DNA of 36,452 nt from Proteobacteria bacterium SG_bin5 (GTDB taxonomy: Bacteria > Pseudomonadota > Alphaproteobacteria > Sphingomonadales > Sphingomonadaceae), in the NCBI GenBank assembly GCA_002083475.1, contig LWDI01000046.1, forward strand, positions 1-36,452, given 5' to 3'. The notes beneath the pieces were generated by a model, which did not search any database, was not told the origin of the DNA, and worked only from the letters and a program-made list of their open reading frames with translations. Each line of letters starts with the position of its first letter. The first letter of the stretch is position 1. A program made the translations under genes and the position numbers. Of this stretch, positions 7,164-14,664 are shown in pieces.

Positions 7164-8932
7164 CGTTTCTCCTCCGCCCGCGCCGCCACCGCCTCGGCGA
7201 GGGTGCGGTGCGAGAACATATGGTCGACCGCCGCGCGCAAATCGCCGCTTTCGGACTGCGCCTTCAGCCGGATCGCGTCGCGCCGGCGATATTCGTCCTC
7301 GGTGCGGCTGATCTGTTCGCTGTCGATTTGGAGCAATTCCATCGCCTGGCGCGCCATGCAGATCGCCGATTCGAACACCTCGCGCACCGTGCCGGCGAGC
7401 GGCGCGTCGGCCATTTTCATCAGGCTGCGCCGATCATAAGCGCGCGCGAACAAGGCCGCCTGAGGGAAAGCCTGGTTGACCGAGACGAGGAAGTCGCGGT
7501 CGATCTGGTCGCCATCGATGCAAAAGACGATCAGCGGCACCTCGTGTGCGCCCGCCTGGCGCAGCAGATCGAGCCGCAGCCCGTCGCCGAAATAGACTTT
7601 CATCCCGAAACTTCCCGCGACCTCGATCGTCTCGGGGTTGCGGTCGATCACGGTCGTGCGCACCCCCTGGCCGATCAGCATTTGCGCGACCGTCTGGCCG
7701 AAGCGGCCATAGCCGATCACCAGCGCGCTCGCGCCATCGGGCTTGGGGCCGTCGAGCCCGTCGGTCGGCTGCGCGGGCGGGCTGAGCACGCGCTGGGTGA
7801 ACGCCATCAGGAACGGCGTCGTCGCCATCGACAAGGTGACGACCGCGCCGAACAGGCTCGCCGCCTCGGGCGCGATCAAGAGCGCGGCCTGCGCTTGAGC
7901 AAAGAGCACGAAGCCGAATTCGCCCCCCTGGCTCAGCAACAGCCCGAGCTTGAGCGCCGGGCGCCACTGCATCCGAAACGCGAGCGCGATCGCGGCGATC
8001 ACCACCGCCTTGGTCGCGATCAGCAGCAGCGCCATGCCGCCGATGAACAAAGGCCGGCTAGCGATCGCGCCCAGATCGAGCATCATGCCGACGCTCAAGA
8101 AGAACAGCCCGAGCAGGATCGAGCGGAACGGATCGACGTCCGCCTCCAATTCATGGCGATAGGGGCTGTCCGCCAGCATCACCCCCGCGACGAAAGCGCC
8201 GAGCGCGGTCGAGAGCCCCAAGGCCTCCATCAGCGCGGCGGCGGCGATCACGGTGAAGAGCGCGGCGAAGATGAACATCTCGCGCTCGCCCAAATTGCCG
8301 ATCAGCCGGAACAGCGGCCGCAGCAGGAAGCGCCCGGCGAGCACCAGCCCGCCCACCGCGAGCACGGTATAGAGCGCGAGCAGCCACCCCGGCGCCGCGC
8401 CCGCCGGCGCGGGGGCGCGGCTCAACGCGGCGATGATGGTGATCAGCGGCACGATCGACAAATCTTGGAACAGCAGGATCGAAAAGGCGCGCTCGCCAAA
8501 GGGGGTGCGCAGGCGGCCGGCCGATTGCAGCATCGGCAGCACCTGCGCGGTCGACGACAAGGCCAAGGGCAGCGCGACCGCGAGCGCCGCCTCCCACGAA
8601 AAGCCGACATAGAGCCGCAGCACGACGGTGAGCGCGGCGGCGCAGGCCACGACTTGTAGCGTGCCGATCGCGAAAATCTCCTCGCGCAGCCGCCACAGCC
8701 GCGACGGGTTGAGCTCCAGCCCGACCAGGAACAGCAGCAACACGATGCCCAGTTCGGCGGCGCCCCGCTTGCCCTCGACATCGCCGACCAGATGCAGCCC
8801 CTGCGGCCCCACCACCGCGCCCGCGACCAAAAAGGCGAGCGTCGCCCCCAGCCCCAGCTTGCGGAACAGCAGCACGAAGACGAGCGCGAAGCCCAGCAGC
8901 GTGACGCCGTCGCGCAGCAGCAATTCGCTCAT
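7160..8932 (-). CDS. KefC-type monovalent cation:proton antiporter (CPA2 family)
   Basis: A 590-aa inner-membrane transporter. The N-terminal two thirds (about residues 5-380) is a Na+/H+ exchanger-type domain of roughly 12 helices, including LVAGAVVGPQGL, GIVLLLFLVGLEL and the LSSTAQVLPML region. From about residue 400 comes a Rossmann TrkA-N/RCK domain (ALVIGYGRFGQTVAQML, VIDRNPE, YFGDGLRLDLLRQAG), then a charged tail. This layout matches KefB/KefC, which exchange K+ for H+ under nucleotide and, in enterobacteria, glutathione control. Ion and ligand cannot be read from sequence. The ATG at 8932 gives the family N-terminus; longer in-frame readings run through the upstream gene. It overlaps both neighbours by 4 bases. 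Confidence 0.93.
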   Translation of the reverse strand: MSELLLRDGVTLLGFALVFVLLFRKLGLGATLAFLVAGAVVGPQGLHLVGDVEGKRGAAELGIVLLLFLVGLELNPSRLWRLREEIFAIGTLQVVACAAALTVVLRLYVGFSWEAALAVALPLALSSTAQVLPMLQSAGRLRTPFGERAFSILLFQDLSIVPLITIIAALSRAPAPAGAAPGWLLALYTVLAVGGLVLAGRFLLRPLFRLIGNLGEREMFIFAALFTVIAAAALMEALGLSTALGAFVAGVMLADSPYRHELEADVDPFRSILLGLFFLSVGMMLDLGAIASRPLFIGGMALLLIATKAVVIAAIALAFRMQWRPALKLGLLLSQGGEFGFVLFAQAQAALLIAPEAASLFGAVVTLSMATTPFLMAFTQRVLSPPAQPTDGLDGPKPDGASALVIGYGRFGQTVAQMLIGQGVRTTVIDRNPETIEVAGSFGMKVYFGDGLRLDLLRQAGAHEVPLIVFCIDGDQIDRDFLVSVNQAFPQAALFARAYDRRSLMKMADAPLAGTVREVFESAICMARQAMELLQIDSEQISRTEDEYRRRDAIRLKAQSESGDLRAAVDHMFSHRTLAEAVAARAEEKR

Positions 8933-9363
8933 GCGGCGGCGGAAAGCGCGCGCGCCGCCGCCACCGCCTCGGCGCCGGCTTCGAAGGCGAGCCGGATCGA
9001 GGCGTGGCGCGCGCTGTGCGGGCGCGCGGGGGCGAAAATCTCGATCCCCGGCCAATCGGGCATCGGCCCCTCGCCGGCGAGCCAGGCGGCGAGCGCGTCG
9101 CGCGCGGCGGCGAGATCGGCGGCGTCGCGCCCCGGCGCATGTTCGGCGAACAAGGCGGCCGAGGCTTGGCCGAGCGCACAGGCGCGCACCAGCATCCCCA
9201 GCTCGGCCAGCCGCCCGTCGCGATCGACCGCGACGTCGATCGTCACCCGGCTGCCGCAAATCGGCGAGCGTTTCTCGACGCTCGCCATCGGCGCGGCCAA
9301 GCGCGGCGGCGGGACGCGCGCGGCGAGGCGCAGGATTTCCTGATTGTAAAGCGGGGCGTTCAT
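8929..9363 (-). CDS. NifU/IscU-like iron-sulfur cluster scaffold protein, third Cys missing
   Basis: A 144-aa product with the NifU N-terminal fold. MNAPLYNQEILRLAARV resembles the family start. The first scaffold Cys is in PICGSRVTIDV (Cys36) and the second in VRACALGQASAALF (Cys62). The third Cys of IscU would fall in PHSARHASIRLAFEA, where Ser/His is present instead. Canonical IscU uses three Cys plus Asp to assemble a [2Fe-2S] cluster, so this paralogue may bind a cluster differently or not act as a true scaffold. It overlaps cvpA upstream and the antiporter downstream by 4 bases each. No isc or suf genes are nearby, so its partner is unknown. Confidence 0.85.
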   Translation of the reverse strand: MNAPLYNQEILRLAARVPPPRLAAPMASVEKRSPICGSRVTIDVAVDRDGRLAELGMLVRACALGQASAALFAEHAPGRDAADLAAARDALAAWLAGEGPMPDWPGIEIFAPARPHSARHASIRLAFEAGAEAVAAARALSAAA

Positions 9364-9908
9364 TCGCTGCTATTCCCGGGCGCTGCCTCGTTGCCGAACA
9401 CCGGCTCGCCGCGCCGCCGTCGATCGACGAAATCGGCGACCCCGGCGCTGGTGACCTTCAGCAACGGATAAGTGCGCGACGTGGTGATCCAGCTCGGCCG
9501 GCGCAACGCCCCGCCGCTGATCGTATCGACGACGAGCGTGATCAGCAGGAACAACAGGCTCGCGAAGATCAACCCCTTGAGCCCGCCGAAACCGAAGCCG
9601 AGCGCGCGATCGACCGGCCCCAGGATCGAGGTCCGCGTCCGCGCCCCGATCGCGCGCGCGACCCAACGCCCGCCGAAATAAGTGAGCCCGGCGATCAGCA
9701 CGAACGCGAGCACCGCCGCGCCGGCATCGGTGCCGATCGTGCCGGTGAGCAGCCCCGTCACCGGGCCTTGCAACACGCGCAGCGCGAGCACGATGAACAG
9801 CCAGGTGGTGAGCGACAGCACCTCGGTGACGAAGCCGCGCATCGCCCCCATGACGGCCGCGCCGATGATGAGCACCAGCGCGATGATATCGAGTGCGGTC
9901 AGCCCCAT
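9360..9908 (-). CDS. cvpA: CvpA family membrane protein
   Basis: A 182-aa product with four predicted membrane helices (about residues 4-24, 28-48, 62-84 and 100-127). It starts TALDIIALVLIIGAAVMGAMRGFVTEV, the CvpA signature. The third and fourth helices are joined by the conserved IGARTRTSILGPVDRALGFGFGGLKGLI segment. CvpA is named for its requirement in colicin V production in E. coli; in other bacteria it is linked to envelope stress and division, without a settled biochemical role. It is the first gene of a unit of four genes linked by 4-nt overlaps, and follows radA across the tandem repeat array (9909-10628). Confidence 0.93.
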   Translation of the reverse strand: MGLTALDIIALVLIIGAAVMGAMRGFVTEVLSLTTWLFIVLALRVLQGPVTGLLTGTIGTDAGAAVLAFVLIAGLTYFGGRWVARAIGARTRTSILGPVDRALGFGFGGLKGLIFASLLFLLITLVVDTISGGALRRPSWITTSRTYPLLKVTSAGVADFVDRRRRGEPVFGNEAAPGNSSE

Positions 9909-10039
9909 TGATCCCTCTTACGCCCTGCGCGCGATATGGGGGCGAGGGCGGCTGGGGATCAAGCGCGAGTTCACGCTTGCTCGGCTGGCTGGGGCGACTC
10001 GGCGGGCGGTGGGGGCGGCGCCGCGCTGGGCAGGGCCGG

Positions 10040-10601
10040 CCCAAAGGGATTCCAGCCTGCGCGGGAATGACGGTGGATGGGAGATGCGCGCAACCTTTCG
10101 GCCCCCCGTCCCCTCGACACACCCCCGTCGTCCCCGCGCAGGCGGGGACCCATTCCGGCTGGCCTCCGCTCTTGGTCACGCCGCCGAGGCAGCGCTTCGT
10201 TAACCCCGGCCTGCCCGAATGGATTCCCGCTTTCGCGGGAATGATGGTGGATGGGAAGTGCGCGCAACCTTTCGGCACACCCCCGTCCTTTCGGCACATC
10301 CCCGTCGTCCCCGCGAAGGCGGGGACCCATTCCGGCTGGCTCCCGCTCTTGGTCACGTGGCCGGGGCAGCGCTTCGTTACCCCCGCCAGCTCGAATGGAT
10401 TCCCGCTTTCGCGGGAATGACGGTGGATGGGAAGTGCGCGCAACCTTTGGGCACACCCCCCGTCCTCTCGACACACCCCCGTCGTCCCCGCGAAGGCGGG
10501 GACCCATTCCGGCTGGCCCCCACTCTTCGCCGCGCAGTCGAGGCAGCGCTTCCACCCCCCCCGGCCTGCCCGAAGGGGTTCCCGCTTTTGCGAAAATGAC
10601 G
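10040..10601. repeat. About 175-bp tandem array built from inverted REP-like hairpins
   Basis: This occupies most of the 720-base gap between radA and cvpA. Two hairpin types alternate. Type A (GATTCCCGCTTTCGCGGGAA) is near 10047, 10221, 10397 and, degenerate, 10575. Type B (GTCGTCCCCGCGAAGGCGGG + GAC) is at 10127, 10304 and 10481. Spacing of like copies is 174-177 bases, giving just over three units. A and B are inverted relatives with paired stem changes. Frames open through the array only because of its composition (peptides such as FPRKRESI and RLRGDD), so no gene is called. 9909-10039 holds nothing recognisable. Confidence 0.85.
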
Positions 10602-10628
10602 TTGTTGGGGGGGGACGAGGCGCCCCGC

Positions 10629-12002
10629 TCACCCCCGCCCTAGCAGATGATCCACGAAGCGCGGCAAATTCTTGAATCCCGAAAGCGTCAGCGCGCTCGC
10701 CTCGCCGCTCGCCGCCGCCGGGAGCAGGGCGCGGTCGAAGCCCAATTTGCCGGCCTCCTTAAGCCGCAGCCCGGCATGGGCGACGGGGCGGATTTCGCCC
10801 GATAGCGCGACCTCGCCGAACGCCACCGCCCCCACCGGTACCGGCCGCTCGCTGAGCGCCGAAACCAGCGCCGCCGCCACCGCCAGATCCGCCGCCGGGT
10901 CCTGCACGCGGTAGCCGCCGGCGATGTTCAGATAGACTTCCGCCGAGGAAAAGCTCAGCCCACACCGGGCTTCCAGCACCGCCAGGATCATCGCCAACCG
11001 CCCCGAATCCCAGCCAACCACCGCGCGGCGCGGCGTCGCCCCGCTCGCCAGCCGCACGACGAGCGCCTGAATCTCGACCAGCACCGGCCGCGTGCCCTCC
11101 AGCGCGGGGAACACCACCGTCCCGCTCACGCCTTCGTCGCGCTGGGTGAGGAACAGCGCGCTCGGATTGGCGACCTCGCTCAGCCCCGCGTCCGCCATCG
11201 CGAAAACGCCGATCTCGTCGGTGCCGCCGAAGCGGTTCTTGATCGCGCGCAGCAGCCGATATTGGTGGCTGCGCTCGCCCTCGAAAGCGAGCACCGTGTC
11301 GACCATATGTTCGAGCACGCGCGGGCCGGCCAAGCTCCCGTCCTTGGTGACGTGCCCCACCAGCACCAAAGCGCTGCCGCGTTCCTTGGCGAAGCGGATC
11401 AGTTCCTGTGCGCTCGCCCGCACCTGGCTCACCGTGCCCGGCGCGCCCTCGATCATGTCCGAATGCATCGTCTGGATCGAATCGATCACCAGCAGCCGCG
11501 GCGGCGCCCCCTCGCCGAGCGTGGTGAGGATGTCGCGCACCGAGGTGGCGGCGGCGAGTTGCACCGGCGCGCCGCCCAGCCCCAGCCGGCGCGCGCGCAG
11601 CCGCACCTGGTCCGCCGCCTCCTCGCCCGAGACATAAGCGACGCGGTGCCCGGCGAGCGCCAGCCGCGCCGCCGCCTGGAGCAGCAGCGTCGATTTGCCG
11701 ATCCCCGGATCGCCCCCGATCAGCGTCGCCGACCCTTCGACGAACCCGCCGCCGAGCGTGCGATCGAACTCGGCGATCCCGGTCGGCAGGCGATCGGGGA
11801 GCGCGATTTCGGCGTCGAGCCCGACCAGCGCCACCTTGCGCCCGCCGCTCCGCAAATGATGCTTCGCCTGGAAGGGCGTGGCGGCGGCGCTCGCTTCCTC
11901 GACCAGGCAATTCCATTCGCCGCAATCGCCGCATTGCCCCGCCCAGCGATGCGTCACCGATCCGCACGCCTGGCAGACATAGCGTTTCTGAAGCTTGGCC
12001 AT
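10629..12002 (-). CDS. radA: DNA repair protein RadA
   Basis: A RecA-like ATPase that processes recombination intermediates and drives branch migration. The 457-aa product has all family parts: an N-terminal four-Cys zinc finger (Cys10, Cys13, Cys24, Cys27 in YVCQACG...CGDCGEW), Walker A GGDPGIGKSTLL, Walker B LLVIDSIQTM, the RadA-specific KNRFGGTDEIG motif, and a C-terminal Lon-protease-like domain (GGYRVQDPAADLAVAAALVSAL...). The ATG at 12002 starts directly at MAKLQKRYVC, the usual N-terminus. The next gene on this strand is cvpA, beyond the 720-base repeat array. It is divergent from the PDZ gene, sharing a 127-base upstream gap. Confidence 0.97.
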   Translation of the reverse strand: MAKLQKRYVCQACGSVTHRWAGQCGDCGEWNCLVEEASAAATPFQAKHHLRSGGRKVALVGLDAEIALPDRLPTGIAEFDRTLGGGFVEGSATLIGGDPGIGKSTLLLQAAARLALAGHRVAYVSGEEAADQVRLRARRLGLGGAPVQLAAATSVRDILTTLGEGAPPRLLVIDSIQTMHSDMIEGAPGTVSQVRASAQELIRFAKERGSALVLVGHVTKDGSLAGPRVLEHMVDTVLAFEGERSHQYRLLRAIKNRFGGTDEIGVFAMADAGLSEVANPSALFLTQRDEGVSGTVVFPALEGTRPVLVEIQALVVRLASGATPRRAVVGWDSGRLAMILAVLEARCGLSFSSAEVYLNIAGGYRVQDPAADLAVAAALVSALSERPVPVGAVAFGEVALSGEIRPVAHAGLRLKEAGKLGFDRALLPAAASGEASALTLSGFKNLPRFVDHLLGRG

Positions 12003-12087
12003 GGCGCTCCATCGCAGGAACAGAGGCGGAACGCAAGCCGCGCGCGGCGCGCGATCATTGCTCTAGCGGAACGCTCGATTCGGTGGC

Positions 12088-12109
12088 ATCGTTGCCGCCT
12101 GACAACGAT
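12088..12109. promoter_or_regulatory. Short inverted repeat upstream of the PDZ gene, possible operator
   Basis: ATCGTTG at 12088-12094 and CAACGAT at 12103-12109 form perfect 7-base arms around an 8-base spacer, about 20 bases before the ATG at 12130. It could be a repressor site or a small leader hairpin; no regulator is identified. Confidence 0.25.
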
Positions 12110-12129
12110 TACCGAAGGGGGAGGAGCAG

Positions 12130-12981
12130 ATGGGCAAGTTTCGGTCGAGCGTTCGGATCGTCATGACGGCGTCGCTGGTGTGCGCGCACCCGATCGCGCC
12201 GGCGCGCGCGGATACGCAACTGCCCGCGCCCTATGTGTCGCGCGCGCTCGATGCGGTGCTGATGCCGATCGACGGCAAGGTGCGCCGCGCCTTCAACCTC
12301 AGCCCCAAGGCCGATGGCGTTTATGTCGTCTCGGTCCAGCCCGGCGGGGTGGCGGCGAAGAACGATATTCGCCCGGGCGACGTGATCAGCCGCGTGAAGG
12401 GCAAGGACGTCGTCAAGCCGATCGACCTCGACACCGCCGTTTATTATTGGATCAAGCACGGCACCACCGATTTCGTGTTCGATGGCTATCGCGGCCAGAC
12501 GATCTATCACCCGCGCTCGTCGATCACCCTCGCCCTGTTCGACGCGGCGATCGATCTGGCGACGATCGCGACTTGGGGTTCGGTGTCCTATAGCGGGTTC
12601 AGCTATTCGAGCTATTATAGCGAATATTCGGTGAGCATCACCGAAAGCTATAGCAGCTCGGAAACAACGATCGAAACCACCGCTTCGTCCGAAAGCTATT
12701 CGAGCGAAGCCGTCTCGGCGAGCGAGGAAACCACCAGCTTCGAACAGGAAGAAGCGAGCGAGAAGGTGGAGAGCGAGGAAAGCGCCGAGTCCGAGGAAGC
12801 CGAGCAACAGGCCCAGTCCGACGATCATGACGACAAGGATGACGGCGATAAGGACGACGACAAGGACGACGGCGACAAGGACGACGATGGCGGCGACGAC
12901 AAGCCCGACGACGGCGGCGACAATGATGGCGACGGCGGCGGCGACGAGGGCGATGGCGGGAGCCCCGACGCTTATCGCTAG
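12130..12981 (+). CDS. Secreted PDZ protein with Ser/Tyr-rich segment and acidic low-complexity tail
   Basis: A 283-aa product with a good Shine-Dalgarno (GGGGGAGGAG before the ATG). A signal peptide covers about residues 1-27, with likely cleavage after ARA. A PDZ-like domain follows at about 38-122 (DGVYVVSVQPGGVAAKNDIRPGDVISR), without any protease domain. From about 149 the sequence changes: a Ser/Tyr-rich stretch (SYSGFSYSSYYSEYS), a Ser/Glu-rich stretch (about 170-229), then Asp/Lys/Gly repeats of DDKDDGDK type ending in Gly/Asp (230-283). Such a tail may be disordered and could bind Ca2+ or other cations; this is inference. No family is recognised. The TAG stop is the first three bases of the repeat element at 12979. 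Confidence 0.88.
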   Translation: MGKFRSSVRIVMTASLVCAHPIAPARADTQLPAPYVSRALDAVLMPIDGKVRRAFNLSPKADGVYVVSVQPGGVAAKNDIRPGDVISRVKGKDVVKPIDLDTAVYYWIKHGTTDFVFDGYRGQTIYHPRSSITLALFDAAIDLATIATWGSVSYSGFSYSSYYSEYSVSITESYSSSETTIETTASSESYSSEAVSASEETTSFEQEEASEKVESEESAESEEAEQQAQSDDHDDKDDGDKDDDKDDGDKDDDGGDDKPDDGGDNDGDGGGDEGDGGSPDAYR

Positions 12982-13181
12982 AGCTGTTTGCGATCAAATC
13001 GGTTAGCTCCTCCCCTGTAAGGGGAGGTGGCAGCCGCGCGAGCGGCTGTCGGAGGGGTGTCCCCAGCAGTTCGAGGGCGACACCCCTCCACCATTCGCTA
13101 CGCGAATGGTCCCGCTCCCCCCTTGGGGGAGGAGCTTTTTCCGTCGAGCCATCGACTGGGTGTGATCTCAAAACAGGTCTA
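12979..13181. repeat. Dispersed repeat element with terminal inverted repeats
   Basis: A roughly 203-bp MITE-like element. The left end TAGAGCTGTTTGCGATCA and the right end (reverse complement TAGACCTGTTTTGAGATCA) form imperfect terminal inverted repeats. Inside are hairpins: CCTCCCC-TGTA-AGGGGAGG near 13010, an AGCCGC...GCGGCT stem, a GGGGTGTC...GACACCCC pairing, and ATTCGC...GCGAAT. It ends with a C-run/G-run stem and TTTTT at 13136-13140, which could terminate the PDZ gene. The right end recurs at 1-73. It contains no open frame for a transposase. Confidence 0.75.
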
Positions 13182-13253
13182 AACCCAAGCCAAACGAAGG
13201 CGCGCCGGGCTAAGCGATAGCCAGGCGCGCCGTGCGCCGCTATGGCGCGCGCG

Positions 13254-14402
13254 ATGAGTCCCCAACAACTTCGCATCGCCCTGTTCAGCGGCAATTACAA
13301 TTATGTGCGCGACGGGCCGACCCAGGCGCTCAACCGGCTGGTCGGGTTCCTGCTCGATCGCGGCGCCGCGGTGCGCGTGTACGCGCCGGTCACCAAGACA
13401 CCGGCGTTCGAACCCACGGGCGACCTGATCGGCGTCCCCTCGCTCGCGGTTCCGGGACGGGGCGAATACCGCCTCGCGCTCGGCTTGCCGCCGCGCATCA
13501 AGCGCGATCTCGCCGCTTTCGCGCCGAACATGCTGCATCTGTCGGCGCCGGATATTCTCGGCCACCGCGCGCTCAGCTGGGGACGGCGGCAGAACATTCC
13601 CGCCGTCGCATCGGTACATACCCGCTTTGAAACCTATGTGGCTTATTATGGCCTTGGGTTCCTCGCGCCGGCGGCGGTGGCGATCCAGCGCCGCTTTTAC
13701 CGTCGCTGCGACGCGATTTTGGCGCCCGCGCCGTCAATGGCGGAAATCCTGCACGCGGAAAGGATGAATTTCGACATCGGTATTTGGTCGCGCGGCGTCG
13801 ACCGCACGATCTTCACCCCTGCCGCGCGTTCGCTGCCGTGGCGACGCTCGATCGGCATTGCCGATGATGAAGTCGTGATCGGCTTTCTTGGCCGGGTCGT
13901 GCTGGAAAAGGGGCTTGGCGTGTTCGCCGACGTGATCGCCGAACTCGAACGTCGCCAGGTCCGGCACCGGGTGATGGTCGTCGGCCAAGGCCCGGCGCGC
14001 GACTGGTTCGCCGAACGCGTGCCGAGCGCGGTTTTCACCGGCATGCTGGCAAATGGCGACCTCGGCCGCGCGGTCGCCTCGATGGACGTACTGTTCAACC
14101 CCAGCGTCACCGAGACCTTCGGCAATGTGACGCTCGAAGCCATGGCCTGCGCGGTGCCCGTGGTCGCCGCGCGGGCGACCGGCTCGACCAGCCTGGTCGA
14201 GGACGGGGTGACCGGGCGGCTGATCGCCCCCGACGACATCGCGGGCTATGCCGACGCGCTGCAAGCCTATGCGCTCGATCGCGACCTGGCCGACGATCAC
14301 GGCATGGCGGGCGAGGCCAAGGCGGGTGCCTTTACCTGGGACGCGATCAACCGGGCGGTGCTCGACAAATATCTGCAAGTGATCGCGCGGCGGGGCGGAT
14401 AG
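13254..14402 (+). CDS. GT4-type glycosyltransferase
   Basis: A 382-aa GT-B fold retaining glycosyltransferase of the GT4 family. The N-terminal acceptor domain begins RIALFSGNYNYVRDGPTQALNRL and contains ASVHTRFETY. The C-terminal nucleotide-sugar domain has IGFLGRVVLEKGL, the GxGP loop (VVGQGPARDW) and the E-x7-E motif in SVTETFGNVTLEAMA. It resembles enzymes that glycosylate lipids or mannosylate glycolipids, but donor and acceptor cannot be read from sequence. No signal peptide; likely peripheral to the inner membrane. The ATG at 13254 is preferred, four codons after an alternative ATG at 13242; neither has a strong Shine-Dalgarno. It stands alone between two repeat elements. Confidence 0.9.
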   Translation: MSPQQLRIALFSGNYNYVRDGPTQALNRLVGFLLDRGAAVRVYAPVTKTPAFEPTGDLIGVPSLAVPGRGEYRLALGLPPRIKRDLAAFAPNMLHLSAPDILGHRALSWGRRQNIPAVASVHTRFETYVAYYGLGFLAPAAVAIQRRFYRRCDAILAPAPSMAEILHAERMNFDIGIWSRGVDRTIFTPAARSLPWRRSIGIADDEVVIGFLGRVVLEKGLGVFADVIAELERRQVRHRVMVVGQGPARDWFAERVPSAVFTGMLANGDLGRAVASMDVLFNPSVTETFGNVTLEAMACAVPVVAARATGSTSLVEDGVTGRLIAPDDIAGYADALQAYALDRDLADDHGMAGEAKAGAFTWDAINRAVLDKYLQVIARRGG

Positions 14403-14411
14403 CCGCCCCGC

Positions 14412-14564
14412 GGGCAGGCCCCTCCACCATTTGCCTGACGGCAAATGGTCCCCCTCCCCAAGAGCGCGCTCTTGGGGAGGATTTCGTGGGGCCGCTCAAA
14501 TCCTCCCCAAGCGCGAAGCGCTTGGGGAGGGGGACCGCCCGCAGGGCGGTGGAGGGGCTTGCCC
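14412..14564. repeat. Long hairpin repeat element between the glycosyltransferase and rarA
   Basis: The ends GGGCAGGCCCCTCCACC (14412) and GGTGGAGGGGCTTGCCC (ending 14564) pair with one mismatch. Inner segments CCCCCTCCCCAAG and CTTGGGGAGGGGG also pair. Small hairpins (ATTTGCC..GGCAAAT, GCCCGCAGGGC) sit within each arm. Its CCCCTCCACCATT and AATGGTCC segments recur in the element at 12979-13181, so the two are related. 14565-14664 is GC-rich with nothing further recognised. Confidence 0.7.
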
Positions 14565-14664
14565 GCGCGCCGCGCCGCAATCGGCCCCCCACCCCCGCCC
14601 CCGCCCCGCGTGCGGGGAGGATTTTGTTGGTTGCGACCGGCGCAGCGATTACACCTGCCCGCCA

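Noticed and set aside
10040..10601. Possible CRISPR array from regularly spaced direct repeats
   Set aside because: The period is about 175 bp, spacers are themselves repeated, repeats are paired inverted hairpins, and no cas gene is present.
9971..10643. Open frames of 120-190 codons on both strands across the radA-cvpA gap
   Set aside because: They run through the tandem hairpin array and give peptides typical of translated REP repeats (FPRKRESI, RLRGDD, FAGMT). No Shine-Dalgarno, and frames open on both strands at once.
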